NCBI GenBank assembly: GCA_933822405.4
Contig: CAKOGP040001736.1
Location: 64,981 to 128,980 of the forward strand
Reading direction: 5' to 3'
Length of the DNA: 64,000 bases
Source of the DNA: Cylindrotheca closterium
Lineage: Eukaryota; Bacillariophyta; Bacillariophyceae; Bacillariales; Bacillariaceae
A program made the position numbers and the translations under genes. Within the stretch, counting starts at the first letter, position 1, and each line of letters starts with the position of its first letter. Below, one piece after another: positions 1-10,211 of this stretch. Under the pieces are notes generated by a model. It searched no databases. It saw only the letters and a list, made by a program, of their open reading frames with translations, and was not told where the DNA came from.

Positions 1-1085
1 CATGAATCATGAGCCTGCGAAAAGCTGTATGAGATGCTCTGCCATCCGCTCCCATGCACAACAAAAAGGCCAGGATCAACGGCTGATCCATAGCACACGC
101 CAAATGTAGAATGGTCCCTGCTCCCCCCGATACCCCTGTCCCGGTTCCTCCCAATGGAGGAGGAGTTGCATTGGCCACCGAGCCATCAAAGATGGATGGT
201 AGATTAGGATCCTGCTGGTGGTTCGACGATGATGAATCTTCACTACTGGTGGTAGGCGGAGTTCTAGTGCCCGACCGGTCGTAGACGCAAAAGCCAGAAG
301 GAGGTCTAGACTCGCTGAGCATCGTGGATGCCTCCCATGCAATTCGATCTGCTTCCTTGGAGATGGCTACCGACGTGGATGGTCTTTTCAAAGACACTGA
401 TGGTGGCGGTGAGGCTGATGGTGACGACGGAGGCGACTCTGGTGGAACATTATTGACACCTTCTTCTACAATATATGCCAATTCTTGCAACAACCGATAA
501 TAGGATGTTTCATCTTCCCCTGATGACCGACCGGGAGAGTAAGGATCGCAGAGACTTGGCATGAATTCATCCAATTTTTCCTCTGATGTCAGATGGTGAT
601 GGTGATGGATTTTGACAGAATTCAGAGAGTTTCAGCATGAGACGGAAAGTTGATGGAAGAACAATTAAGGCACAAAAGGGAGAGGGTTAGCAAGTAGCAG
701 TGTGATGACAATTACAAACACGATTGATATGATACAATCAAGGGTAATGAGAACCGCACCAAGTGCAATAGTTCTTTTTCATCCTTCACATGCACAAATA
801 CCGAACTACCGTCTCACCTGATTTGGCATAAGCTGCTTGTTGATGAAGGTCCTGTTGACGCTGCTGTTGCTTCCAGCGATTCTTCATCGATAGGTAGTTA
901 GCGACTGAATTTCTTGCATTAGAAGCAAATAGCTGAATCACCGTGTGATAATTCTTGGAAGCGGCAGCATCAAACAAGCATGCCCCTGGATTGTTGCTGA
1001 CACCATTGTTCACATTCACAGAATTTGTGTCTGTCTGGAAGAAATTGTAACTCTGATTACTCATGATATCAGATTGTGCCTGCAT
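1..1085 (-). CDS. Ankyrin-repeat-type protein, 5' part (runs off the left edge)
   Basis: Two exons can be read on the minus strand: 1085-818 and 582-1, joined by a 235-bp intron (donor CAG|GTGAGA at 818/817, acceptor ATCAG at 583). The join keeps the frame exactly (TCA G|AG GAA). Exon 1 opens with MQAQSDIMSNQ and holds an ankyrin-like helix pair (LFDAAASKNYHTVIQLFAS). Exon 2 carries a Ser/Pro-rich disordered linker (PPESPPSSPSASPPPS) and then a good ankyrin repeat half (TILHLACAMDQPLILAFLLC, followed by MGADGRASHT). I chose ATG 1085 because it is the first ATG; a GTG just upstream only extends the frame. The 3' end lies outside the window. Ankyrin repeats bind other proteins; no catalytic domain is visible, so the role is unknown. 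An extra 5' exon within 1100-1357 is possible but I could not join it in frame. Confidence 0.6.
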
Positions 1086-1912
1086 CACTCACTGTTGTAG
1101 CTGTAATGAATGTCGACAGTACGAGCTATTCGGAGTAGAGATTGTGATGATTGTATTAGTTCTGCGGGACAAGATCGGATGTCTGAAAATCTGATGTCGT
1201 TCAATTCCCAATTCTCATCCAGGGAGGATGTCGAACGGAACTCTGAAGTCCAAAACTTACTGGCACTCTTCCCCGCGAAATCTGAGCCAGAAATTTTGTC
1301 CACTGGCAGTGTCGTTTCTATGTCATCCACATGCAACAACATCCGTTCAACCTTCACATCCCCCTATTAGCAACGAACGATAGACTGGTACTTAGGAACG
1401 TATATCCCACGCAAATTTTGCGAACGACATCTTGCATTAAAGGGAGCTCAAAGGGGGGTTTTGAGACCGTTTTCCCACTGGCCCGTTCAAATGGGCTGGA
1501 ATTTCTCGGGAAGTGGATAACCGTCGCGGACGCACGCGTTCACGCGGGATTTTGGTATCAAGCCACGCAGTAGGAAACGTCAGATCCACTTTGAAATCCC
1601 GGGTGTCTACACGAGCCATCACGGTAGGTATTTCAAAGCAGTCTTGTGGCACCTCCTGTGATACCGGCATATTGAATATATATCCCGCGTCCATTTGAAT
1701 ACCCGCAAGTTGTTTGTCAAAAGACTTTCATCGTCTCAAGAAGTCCCAGACGTGAGAAACAGGCGTTGATAGTAGTATTCTTGTCGAATAAGGTCATTTG
1801 TTTGCAGTCCACATCGTCGTGACCTAGTCCTAACACTATTATTCATAGTGAAGAGTGCATGCTATCATCTGGAAGCAAAACGCAGACGCTCGAGCTGCGT
1901 AGGTAGGAAACG
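1086..1912. other. Intergenic, no convincing gene
   Basis: About 0.8 kb between the divergent ankyrin-type gene and the first TPR gene. Short overlapping frames on both strands near 1110-1370 and 1437-1698 show no recognisable motif. This is probably the shared promoter and 5' UTR region. Confidence 0.4.
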
Positions 1913-3184
1913 ATGGAGCCCAGCGAACAAGACTTGATTCTTGAGGAACTCGTCGGAAAGTCATATGCCTATTACGAACAAGGGGACTATCAAAAGGCAA
2001 AGGATATTATTCAGGAAGTGCTGGAGATACAAACGAGAGAGTTAGGTGAAGATCATCTTTCTGTGTCCTTGACACTCAACTACATTGGAGATATCCTACT
2101 GAAGGAAGGGAAGTCAGATGAATCCATAGAGCATTACAATAGAGCTCTTGAGATGCAGTTGAAGAAGTTAGGAGAAAACGATGTTCGTATAGCCAATACC
2201 TATCAAAATATTGGCGAAGCCTTTCTGCATCAAGAAAACTGTAAAAAAGCCGAGGAAATGTTCCGAAAAGCTCTGCATATCATCAATCTCCAAACTTCGT
2301 CACCAGAACCATTCATCTTGACAAGGCTGAACCAACATCTAGTGCTAGCATTGAAAAGGCAAGGCAAGGTTTCAGATGCAATCAAGACAGAAAAAGCATC
2401 ACTTGCGAAACTACTAGAACAACATGGGGAAGACCATGCCGAAGTCGTTTTTGCATATATTTGTATTGCACAGCTGCTGGCAGATCAAAATAGACTTGAT
2501 GATGCTTGTCAGCTACTTGATAAAAGCGCCGAAATTTGCGCTCGACTACCAGGGGGGGACGACCTCGGGATGTTTGCAGGAACGCTCGAAAGCAAAGCAA
2601 GCTTGCTGGAAGCGCATGGGAACTTCGAAGGTGCCACAGAGGTACTCACCAAATTGCTAGGCATGCAAGAGGAAAAGTTAGGTGAAATGGACCCTGCAAT
2701 AGCAGGGACCTGCGAAAAGCTTGCACTGGCGTACAACCGACAAGATATGCTGGAAGATGCCATTGAGGCGTACGCGAAAGCCATCAACATTCACAAAAGG
2801 GTGTCTGGCGATGACCATCCCCACACAGAGCAGCTTATGGTTGCCCGCCAATTGTTACTGCTCAAGAAAAATGCGAACGACTTGATCGACCAGGGACTTG
2901 CAATGTACGTTCAAGGCGATCCGGAAAATGCGGTACAACTTTTCCAAGAGTCGCTGGATATTTACAACGAAAGGTTTAGTGGTCCTCATTCCAATATGGC
3001 AACAATCTACGAGTATATTTCGGATATCAGAGTGGAACAAGGTTTGCTAGAAGATGGCATCGCTGCGAGTGCAGAGGCCCTCAAGATTCGTCGTAGAACA
3101 CTCGGGGACGATCATGTTGACACGAAGGGGCGTATGCAAGCGCATAGAGCTCTTCTAAAACGTCTTTTAGAGAGTCGGAGATGA
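1913..3184 (+). CDS. TPR-repeat protein (kinesin-light-chain-like), intact copy
   Basis: Single-exon gene of 423 residues built almost wholly of tandem 42-residue TPR units of the kinesin-light-chain/nephrocystin type (TPR_12 pattern). Typical turns are visible: ALEMQLKKLGENDVRIANTY, then an AEEMFRKALHI unit, a DDACQLLDKSAEI unit, and a final module LLEDGIAASAEALKIRRRTL ending in ALLKRLLESRR. TPRs are protein-binding scaffolds; no enzyme domain, signal peptide or membrane segment is present, so it is probably a cytosolic adaptor. The ATG sits right after an in-frame stop-rich leader and matches the start of the paralogues at 42233, 50617 and 52315 (all begin with a short acidic leader containing EQD or ELD). 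It is one of two intact members among five copies in this window. The specific partner is unknown. Confidence 0.85.
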   Translation: MEPSEQDLILEELVGKSYAYYEQGDYQKAKDIIQEVLEIQTRELGEDHLSVSLTLNYIGDILLKEGKSDESIEHYNRALEMQLKKLGENDVRIANTYQNIGEAFLHQENCKKAEEMFRKALHIINLQTSSPEPFILTRLNQHLVLALKRQGKVSDAIKTEKASLAKLLEQHGEDHAEVVFAYICIAQLLADQNRLDDACQLLDKSAEICARLPGGDDLGMFAGTLESKASLLEAHGNFEGATEVLTKLLGMQEEKLGEMDPAIAGTCEKLALAYNRQDMLEDAIEAYAKAINIHKRVSGDDHPHTEQLMVARQLLLLKKNANDLIDQGLAMYVQGDPENAVQLFQESLDIYNERFSGPHSNMATIYEYISDIRVEQGLLEDGIAASAEALKIRRRTLGDDHVDTKGRMQAHRALLKRLLESRR

Positions 3185-3217
3185 TTTCGGTCCCTTCTTG
3201 GTAACGTTCATAGTCAC

Positions 3218-3986
3218 TCAATCGATCGGAATATTGAGGAAGAATGAATCGTGGACGAGTTCATCAGGGAAATTTGGACGAGCCACCGTATAGAGCGACT
3301 TGCCATTAGCTGGCCTCTTTGTATCGCCCAAGACGAATGTTTCGGACACGTCGAAGACTTGTGGAGTCTCTATCAGCGGTTCGGATAAGCTGATGAACGA
3401 GGAGTCCGAATACATGGATTTGATACAAGAAATGCTTTGTTCATCAAAGGAAAATTGGATCAATAAATCTAAAAGGATATCTCGTACTTCGGTTTCCTCG
3501 GATCTCCTATTGAGATATGCCGGGACACCATGCCAAGGAAGACAAGATAACAAGGATTTATGGAAAGATATGCTTTCTTGCTTGGGTGGCATGGGTGGCA
3601 AATATGATTTTGTTTTCAAGAAGAGGCTTGTTGGTCTTGGGGATTTGCGAACGCCATGACAGCACTGCAGTACCGTACTATTCAATATGAGCAGAATGAT
3701 TACAAGAAGAAGTATAAACTTAGGTGTGCTCACAAAAATTACGCGAAGCAAAGACAACTGGTTCCGTTACGACTGTACCCTATAGCTAGAATGATGGGAT
3801 GAACTATTAATACTAATACATTGTTTTTCAGCACAAATATTTTTGTTCACAGTTGACAGTCGTCTAATACACCGTCTCTACTCGTACACTGTACATACAA
3901 TAAAAATAAAGGTCTGTCCATCTCACCTGATGATTATTGTAATGCATTTGATGCAATAAGCGATGCCCCACACGTCCACACGACAT
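3218..3986 (-). CDS. Small membrane-anchored or secreted hypothetical protein (two exons)
   Basis: Exon 2 (3757-3218) is an open frame with a strong hydrophobic stretch (FILLLVIILLILNSTVLQ) but no usable ATG. Upstream on the minus strand, exon 1 (3986-3927, 20 codons from ATG) ends at a textbook donor CAG|GTGAGA and joins in phase 0 to the acceptor CCAG at 3758, giving a 199-residue protein (intron 169 bp). The hydrophobic segment then lies at about residues 33-52 and would act as a signal anchor or signal peptide. The rest is polar and Ser-rich with no recognised domain. It is convergent with the TPR gene ending at 3184, leaving only 33 bp between the stops. A plus-strand frame (3300-3659) over the same DNA is less convincing because it also lacks an ATG. 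Function unknown; the splice model is inferred. Confidence 0.45.
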
Positions 3987-4176
3987 GCGATGATGACAGA
4001 CGAATACTGAAGTACTATATATGTATGAGTGAGAATATATTATGTATTGACAATGAACAAAAGTTCAAAGCATCGACACAATATCACATGCACATCAGTT
4101 AGTAACCTAAAATCGTATTTACCTTTTAGCAATTCAAAACAGAGAAGAAGAGGCTCTATAGAAACGGGGGAAAACT

Positions 4177-5129
4177 ATGGAGGCCAAGATTCTGTTGCAG
4201 CAAGGCCATGCCTATCGTAGTCAAAGAAACCATAAAAAGGCAAAGGAGATTTTCCAGAGAGCGTTGAAGATACAAATGAAAGATTTTGGTGGAGATAGTC
4301 TTGATGTGGCCTTGACGCTCAACTACATTGGAAATGTGCTGCAGAGGGAAGGGAGGAGAGATCAAGCCTTGGAGCAACACAAACGAGCTCTTGACATACA
4401 GTTGAAGAAAGTGGGAGAAAAACATCTTGATACAGCAAATACCTACAAGTACATTGGTATTGCACTTCTGAAACAAAATGACGACGAAAAAGCCGAAGAA
4501 ACGCTCCGTAAAGCTCTTGATATCATGGACGATCTGCCGGCAAAATGTCTGATTTGATGGATGTCAGCCAACATCTAAGTGGGGCATTGCAATTTCAAGG
4601 CAAGTTTTCAGAGGCAATCAAGATCTAAAAAGCTGTACTTTCAAAACTACTACAAAGTCACGGGGAAGATTACCCTGAAGTTGCAGTTGCATACTCTGGC
4701 ATTGCAGGGATGTTGGCAGACCAGAATAGGTTTGACGATGCTCTTCAGATGCTTGATAAAAGCATCCAAGTTTGTTATCGACTAAAAGGGCAGGGTCCAT
4801 GCATTAAAGGAATATTGGCACAATCGCTTGACACCAAAGCAGGACTTTTGCAACTGCAAGGCAAGTTCGAAGATGCCACGGAGATTCTTTACAAAGTGGT
4901 TGGGATACAAAAGGAATCCCTAGGCGAAATGCACCCCGCAACAGCAGAAGCCTACGAAACTCTTGCAAATGCATATGTCTTACAAGAAATGCTCCAAGAT
5001 GGAATTGCTGCGAGTGCAGAAGCCCTCAAGATTCGTCGAAGAACAATTGGCGACGATCATCCTGACACGAAAAGGCGTATGGAAGCGCACAGATCGTTGT
5101 TGAACCGTCTTTTGGAAAATCGGGGCTAA
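4177..5129 (+). pseudogene. TPR-repeat protein, broken copy (frameshift, stop, internal deletion)
   Basis: Paralogue of the TPR genes at 1913 and 52315. The first part (4177-4557) reads MEAKILLQQGHAYRSQRN and TPR units up to LRKALDIMDD. The frame then slips between about 4520 and 4556, after which the homologous text resumes in another frame (SDLMDVSQHLSGALQFQGKF, then SEAIKI). A TAA at 4626-4628 replaces the Gln seen at this place in the intact copy (IQK becomes a stop). The second half (to 5129) is open and ends in the family module GIAASAEALKIRRRTIGDDH. One whole TPR stretch present in the intact copies is missing between LQEML and QDGIAAS, as if two similar repeat units recombined. The 3' flank (about 5172-5240) resembles the flank of the intact copy at 53629-53693. 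Confidence 0.8.
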
Positions 5130-5261
5130 CTGAGGGAATTGATTATAGAGTCGATCTTTAAGCACAATTCGAATGGGGAAATGTCATATGACATGACATG
5201 AGGGGAAGGGTTGCCAGGCTTTAATAGTAACAAATCTAATTAAAGAATGAGCCACCATCTA

Positions 5262-6653
5262 CTACCGTGGAAACTGGCATTGGGTCAAGTCTTCACAGAC
5301 TTCAAATAATGACTGACTTGCGCGAACACCACCATCCCTTGGTAGACGAGGAGTTGTTAAACGGTATCCCACGTAAGGCCCTAACATTTCCAACATGGGA
5401 AAGGGCGGCCGAGCCTCCTTCTTCGTCGTACTAGTACGCTGTGGTGGCAACCGATAGGGTTGCAAGTATAAGGTTTGTTCGCTGTCATCGTTCCAATCCA
5501 AGACGGCAGCGGCCACAGAGGTCTGACAGCCTTGTTCTGGCGTCAGATATAGCAACCGGAAGAGTTTTTGCTGAATTTTGGAATAGTTCCGCCAAATGTC
5601 GCTGTAAACCGCCCCGGGATTGACTGCAATGGACAACATCTTGTCACCGTATCGTCGTTGGAGTTCCGACGTAAATAGTAATGCCGCTAGTTTGCTTGGA
5701 CCATAAGTTTTTCGTTTTGCCTTTTTCTTTTTCTTGTTGTTTATTGGAGCCTCCACAGGTGGTGTCAATGCCTTGTCCCTCCAAAAGGCTACGGATTCAA
5801 TGTCGTCGACTTCCTGATCAGATGAGGAATAGACCGGGAAGTGATGCATCACAGAGGACAGGTTCACCACTCGCTCGCATTGATCTAGGAGAATGTTGGT
5901 CAGCAAAAAGTGGCCTAGAAAATTGGTGGAAAAGACTGCATCCAATTGCGGTTCTTTGGACAGTGCTGATTCTGCTGTTCTAGTCGTGGCACCAGAATTG
6001 GTAACTCCAGCAGAGTTAACACCCGCATTGTTGATGAGGACATCTATGTTCTTGTACTTTGGATTCTCATGAATCTGTGTTGCAAAGGACCGGACGCTGT
6101 CCAAATCAGACAAATCCAAGGGTCCCTCCCAAACAGCCTTTCCTCGTCCTCCGCCAACAACCAAAGCATTGATAGTCTCACAAGCACGCATTCCTTTTTC
6201 AGGAGATCGACTGGCAATAATGACCTGATATCCATGATTCAGAACCAAGCATTTGGCAGTTTCGTAACCGACTCCAGTGTTGCTGCCAGTGACAATAGCA
6301 ATGCGAGGTTCTTCTTGAGTTGTGTCGTTTGTTGTCCGAGAAGCCGAGCAGGATGATGACTCCATTGATGATAAGGGTCTACTAGGGGGCACTGTCTGAA
6401 GTTGACGGCGTAGTAGCTTACAGGCTGCATTGGAAGAAGTAGAATAGAGCAGAGCTGGAATTTCCATTCGCTTCATTGACTTGTACGTGTAGAAATTCGA
6501 ACGACCAGCATGCTGGTCGCTCTTCGTCTTGTCTGATGATTTTGTTGGTTTCGAGCTACCCGGGGAAGTTGTTGGTACCGAAAAACATGCTGCCTCTGGA
6601 AAGATAATCAAGATCACAAGAACTGTGAGTATCCGAGAAGCAATCAATTGCAT
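5262..6653 (-). CDS. Short-chain dehydrogenase/reductase with N-terminal leader
   Basis: Classical SDR of 463 residues. Visible motifs, in order: the cofactor loop TGSNTGVG, the NNAG motif (VLINNAGVNS), the active-site Ser region (RVVNLSSVMH) and the YxxxK pair in TYGPSKLAAL. The family reduces or oxidises a carbonyl or alcohol with NAD(P)H. The overall pattern is closest to the retinol dehydrogenase / protochlorophyllide-reductase-like SDRs, but the substrate cannot be told. I chose ATG 6653 because the longer frame begins with TTG, and this Met directly precedes a hydrophobic leader (LIASRILTVLVILIIF). The leader ends in EAACFSVP, where a Phe follows small residues as in diatom bipartite plastid presequences; plastid targeting is therefore possible but weakly supported. 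Two insertions (Gly-rich VVGGGRG and Lys-rich NNKKKKKAKRK) make it longer than usual. Single exon. Confidence 0.85.
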   Translation of the reverse strand: MQLIASRILTVLVILIIFPEAACFSVPTTSPGSSKPTKSSDKTKSDQHAGRSNFYTYKSMKRMEIPALLYSTSSNAACKLLRRQLQTVPPSRPLSSMESSSCSASRTTNDTTQEEPRIAIVTGSNTGVGYETAKCLVLNHGYQVIIASRSPEKGMRACETINALVVGGGRGKAVWEGPLDLSDLDSVRSFATQIHENPKYKNIDVLINNAGVNSAGVTNSGATTRTAESALSKEPQLDAVFSTNFLGHFLLTNILLDQCERVVNLSSVMHHFPVYSSSDQEVDDIESVAFWRDKALTPPVEAPINNKKKKKAKRKTYGPSKLAALLFTSELQRRYGDKMLSIAVNPGAVYSDIWRNYSKIQQKLFRLLYLTPEQGCQTSVAAAVLDWNDDSEQTLYLQPYRLPPQRTSTTKKEARPPFPMLEMLGPYVGYRLTTPRLPRDGGVRASQSLFEVCEDLTQCQFPR

Positions 6654-6911
6654 TTCCTCAAAAGTGTTTTGAAAGGTGTTGAGTGACAAGTCATCGTTGC
6701 GGCATTATTGTTGACAAACGTCATCATAAAATATTTCGTATCTTTGGTTTCGAATTTGTGTTAGTCGTAGTAGTCGTCTTCTTCCAGATTTGAAAAATCA
6801 AACAATCAATGCGCTGCCGCCATGGCAATATTTGCAGGTCATAAAAGAAGCTGCAATCATTGGAGCAAAAATCGAGTGCATACCAAAGCCAAAACTCGTT
6901 TAGTCCACAAC

Positions 6912-9448
6912 ATGAGAAGCTTTCAGTGCTATGCGACAATTCTGACTCTTTTCCTAGCTGTGGTGCAAGGACAAAAGTGTGATTCCAACGGAGTATGCGA
7001 CAAGTTGCCCCAATGCACCAAATGGAAAGAAAACGGTACTTGTGAGCGCAACAAGGCAAGTCGAAGCCTCGTCATGTTTTCTTGAAGACGATAGAATGAT
7101 GGGTTAGATAGTATACGGAGAGTTTGATTGGCATCATGGATTGATTCACTCGGCAGTCTAACCATCATGTTTTCTGTCATTTTCTTTTTGCTCACAGGCT
7201 TACATGCAAGAGCAATGCCCCGTTTCGTGCAAGGAAGATGACTGCAAGGATCTTCATGTGAGATGTCCCGCTTGGTCCCAGATTAAGGACAACTGTGTCG
7301 ATAATCCTGATATGCGAAAGTACTGTGGAAAGAGCTGCAATGCTTGCGAGGAACAAGCAGCTGCCAATGCGACTGGCTCGGATGAGGATGACGAGGATGT
7401 GATGCCATGTGTGGACGAACATACGAACTGTCGCTATTGGGCAGATAAAGGTTCGTCAAGACGCAATTGTGTTGAGTTGAAGTCATGATCATGAAACAAA
7501 CTAATTCGAATGAATCACCGGCCCGTGGTCATTTGTCATTATTTTCAGGCGAATGGTAAGAATTGAAGATTGACAACCAATCTGCTGGTCGGAATGCCTG
7601 TTCTAATTGGCTTGCTGCTTTTCTTCTACCTTAGTGTTGCGAATCCTTCAGTAAGTAAAACAACTTGATATGACTCAGATGAGCGTCGATGTTGTGACTA
7701 CGAGAAGAAATCTAATTTTGATGGTTATTGTAGTGTAAGTGACAACCTGACAAGGAGATTGGTCAGTTCCTATCTTTGCTAATCAGAGTCTGTTTGCCAT
7801 GCGCTACGATGATATATAGGGATGAATGAGAATTGTGCTAGAAGTTGCACGGCATGTGAAAAGATTAAGCAACGAAAGACAAAGGAGTACCCTGCCTCAA
7901 CAGAGGAGTTGGCAGTTGATACCGATGTGATTTTGGAGGAATCGGCCAGCTTTGGAGAAAAGCAAGTGGCGGATGGCGGGGAACGTCGACAGACGATTGC
8001 TCGAGTCAAGGCAACCATTGACTATATGGCGTCAGAGAAATTTACAAAACTATCGCCCGCAATCAAGGAATCTTGCATGAATCGGAATGAACTTTGTGCG
8101 TTCTGGGCCATCTTGGGTAAGGATCATTGGTAGAATTGTGTGTGCATTACTAGCTCCATTCTCCGAGATCCACTAATTGCTATCATTACAGGTGAATGCG
8201 AAAAAAATGAGGCGTACATGGTCATCCAGTGTGCCCCATCGTGTTATTCATGTCATCTCATCGAGTAAGTTCATGTGGAGCCAGCTTGTGTTTTGCCGCA
8301 CCCTTCATTGAGTCCACCTCACGTTGCTGGGATCTTCATATGGCACTTGCAGTATTAGTGCGCGTTGTCCCGTGGATGCCGATGCTGTCCCTGGGCTTGA
8401 ACCCGGAACACTGAACAAAATGTTTGAACGAATTGTGGAAACCGCACCGGGAAATCGTACTTTGACGGACGAGGAACGCGAAGAACTGAAGCAAAATGAA
8501 ATGACAGAATACACCGTCGAAGTAATCTCGCGTCCAAGTGACGAACCTTCGACCGAAGTCAGTGCCAAGAATGACAAGCTACCTCCATGGGTGGTTGTGT
8601 TTGAAAATTTTATATCGGACGAAGAGTGCGACGAAATGATCCAATTGGGGTACAAGCATGAATACAAGCGAAGTGCTGACGTTGGCAAGCTCAAATTTGA
8701 CGGGACACACGAGAGTATCGAGAATAGCCGACGTACTTCAGAAAATGCTTGGTGCTCTGGGCATTTGGGGTGCCGAAACGCAACCGTTCCAACCAGATTG
8801 CACAATCGAATGTCAAAAGTACTTGATATCCCCGCTGATAATGGAGAAGACATGCAGATTCTGAAGTATGAAAAGGGTCAATTCTATCGGACACATCATG
8901 TATGTACCAATATGCTTGCTTGCACATCTATGATTATCTTCAGCTGACACTTCTCTTTTTTGCTTCCTTGGACTAGGATTTCATCGAACATCAAGTGGAT
9001 CGGCCATGTGGACCGAGGATTCTAACATTCTTGTAAGTCTTCGAGATGTCTAGAGGAGTTTGTTGTTTTCCAATCTCACAGACTTTACTCATTTTTGAAT
9101 TCTGCCTTTCTCAGCCTCTATTTGAGTGATGTCGAAGAAGGGTAAGTTAGTTATCAAACAAATTGGGCAGAGAGCTGATTCATTCATTCATTCATTCGTT
9201 TTGTCCTCTAACCTTATTCGTTCCAACAATACAGTGGTGGTACCAACTTTCCAGATCTAGGCATCACCGTTGAACCAAAGAAGGGACGAGCCTTGCTTTG
9301 GCCATCAGTCTATGACTCGAATCCAAAGAAGGATGATCCTCGAATGAGACATCAAGCTCTTCCAGTGAAAGAAGGAACGAAGTTTGCGGCCAATAGCTGG
9401 ATTCACCTCTATGACTACCAGGCGGCCCAAAAGAAGGGATGTCACTAA
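6912..9448 (+). CDS. ShKT-domain prolyl 4-hydroxylase, 11 exons including micro-exons of 7, 16 and 1 nt
   Basis: Secreted 2-oxoglutarate/Fe(II) prolyl 4-hydroxylase of 544 residues. Exons: 6912-7055, 7198-7450, 7549-7555, 7635-7650, 7734, 7820-8116, 8192-8264, 8353-8899, 8977-9032, 9115-9141, 9235-9448; their summed length (1635) is divisible by three and every join is in phase. The start gives a signal peptide (ATILTLFLAVVQGQ). Four ShKT-like six-Cys units follow, then the catalytic domain with HxD (YRTHHDF), EEGGGTNFP, and the distal His and Lys (RHQALPV, TKFAANSWIH). It should hydroxylate prolines of secretory or wall proteins in the ER. Intron 1 uses a GC donor (AAG|GCAAGT). The single-base exon T at 7734 completes TGG in ANPSWMNENC; without it a TGA follows at once. 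Related genes lie at 12219 and 13966, but they have one ShKT unit and one intron. Confidence 0.85.
7734..7734 (+). other. Putative single-nucleotide exon
   Basis: One T sits between an acceptor (GGTTATTGTAG) and a donor (GTAAGT). Flanking introns are 7651-7733 (83 bp) and 7735-7819 (85 bp), the usual size here. It joins the phase-0 end of exon 4 (CCT TCA) to exon 6 (GG ATG AAT), making TGG ATG AAT, so the ShKT domain reads GECVANPSWMNENCARSC. The paralogues read GECENNPGYMHVNCAPVC in one exon, with Tyr at the same place. Confidence 0.7.
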
Positions 9449-9657
9449 ATCATATCCGTAGACACAGTCACATAGTTTCTTATTACGGTACCGGTTTATA
9501 ATATCCATATTATAAATCTTTGAAAATGATGAAAGTGCTGTATCTCTATCTGCGGCATGGCCGGTTTCTTCCCTCCCAATTCAATCAGCCAATCAATCAA
9601 ATTCAAAAGGTAGCAGTGAGAGGGAGGATGACTCATACGAATGTCCAAGAACTGCAT

Positions 9658-10117
9658 TACATTCGGAATCACAACATCCGATCCACAGGCACACCGGCAC
9701 TCTTGTCTGTATCGCGCCTGTCGTTTCGCATAATCATTGATAAGTCCACCCTGTGAGTTGCCGCTTCCACAAAGCCATTTCCAAGATCGACCTGCCCGCC
9801 ATATCTTGTAATGCGAAAACATAGAACATGCTCCCATTGTTCCTTGTCGTCTTGAGCAAGTAGCTATACAGCTTGTACCTTACTCTCCATGGCTTCATTC
9901 CAGGATGCAGCACCACCACAAGAACGAGCAAGTCGATCAATCATCCTCCATCTCTGCTGCAGTGTTGTTTGAAGCAAAGCTGCCGCTGTCTCAGTCCAGT
10001 TGGAGACCAAATAATTCAGTGGTCGTTTGCCATTGGCGTCTTTCAGATCCAGAAAATGGGACATGCATATGCATGCGGGTACGGTACTTTCCCAAGAGGA
10101 CTCATGGATCTATACAT
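9658..10117 (-). pseudogene. Ankyrin-type coding relic
   Basis: On the minus strand an open stretch from about 10117 reads ICMSHFLDLKDANGKRPLNY and LVSNWTETAAALLQTTLQQR, which looks like the last part of an ankyrin unit and a following helix. The frame meets TAG at 9866-9864 and then continues open in the same frame (LLAQDDKEQWEHVLCFRITR) for about 50 more codons. A 15-base intron at that place is too short to be real, so a nonsense change in a decayed gene, or an undetected splice, is the best reading. No start or complete gene structure could be built. It may be related to the ankyrin-type gene at the left edge. Confidence 0.35.
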
Positions 10118-10177
10118 AGTCTTGGTGCGATCAATCGTCGAATACGCAGAGGATCGTTTACGCGGGCAATCTTTGAC

Positions 10178-10211
10178 TGGTCCTTTGAGTCATATACGAC
10201 TCAAAGGACCA
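10178..10211. repeat. Perfect inverted repeat, 14-bp arms
   Basis: Arms TGGTCCTTTGAGTC and GACTCAAAGGACCA flank a 6-base loop (ATATAC). One further C:G pair can form outside. It lies about 190 bp upstream of the gene starting at 10403, in otherwise non-coding DNA. It could be a regulatory palindrome, a transcript hairpin, or a relic of a small mobile element. Confidence 0.8.

Noticed and set aside
1085..1370. Overlapping frames on both strands upstream of the ankyrin-type gene
   Set aside because: Neither has a motif, and I could not join the minus-strand frame to the ankyrin exon in phase with a normal intron.
3300..3659. Plus-strand frame opposite the small membrane-protein gene
   Set aside because: It starts with TTG; the opposite strand gives a complete two-exon model with a hydrophobic leader.
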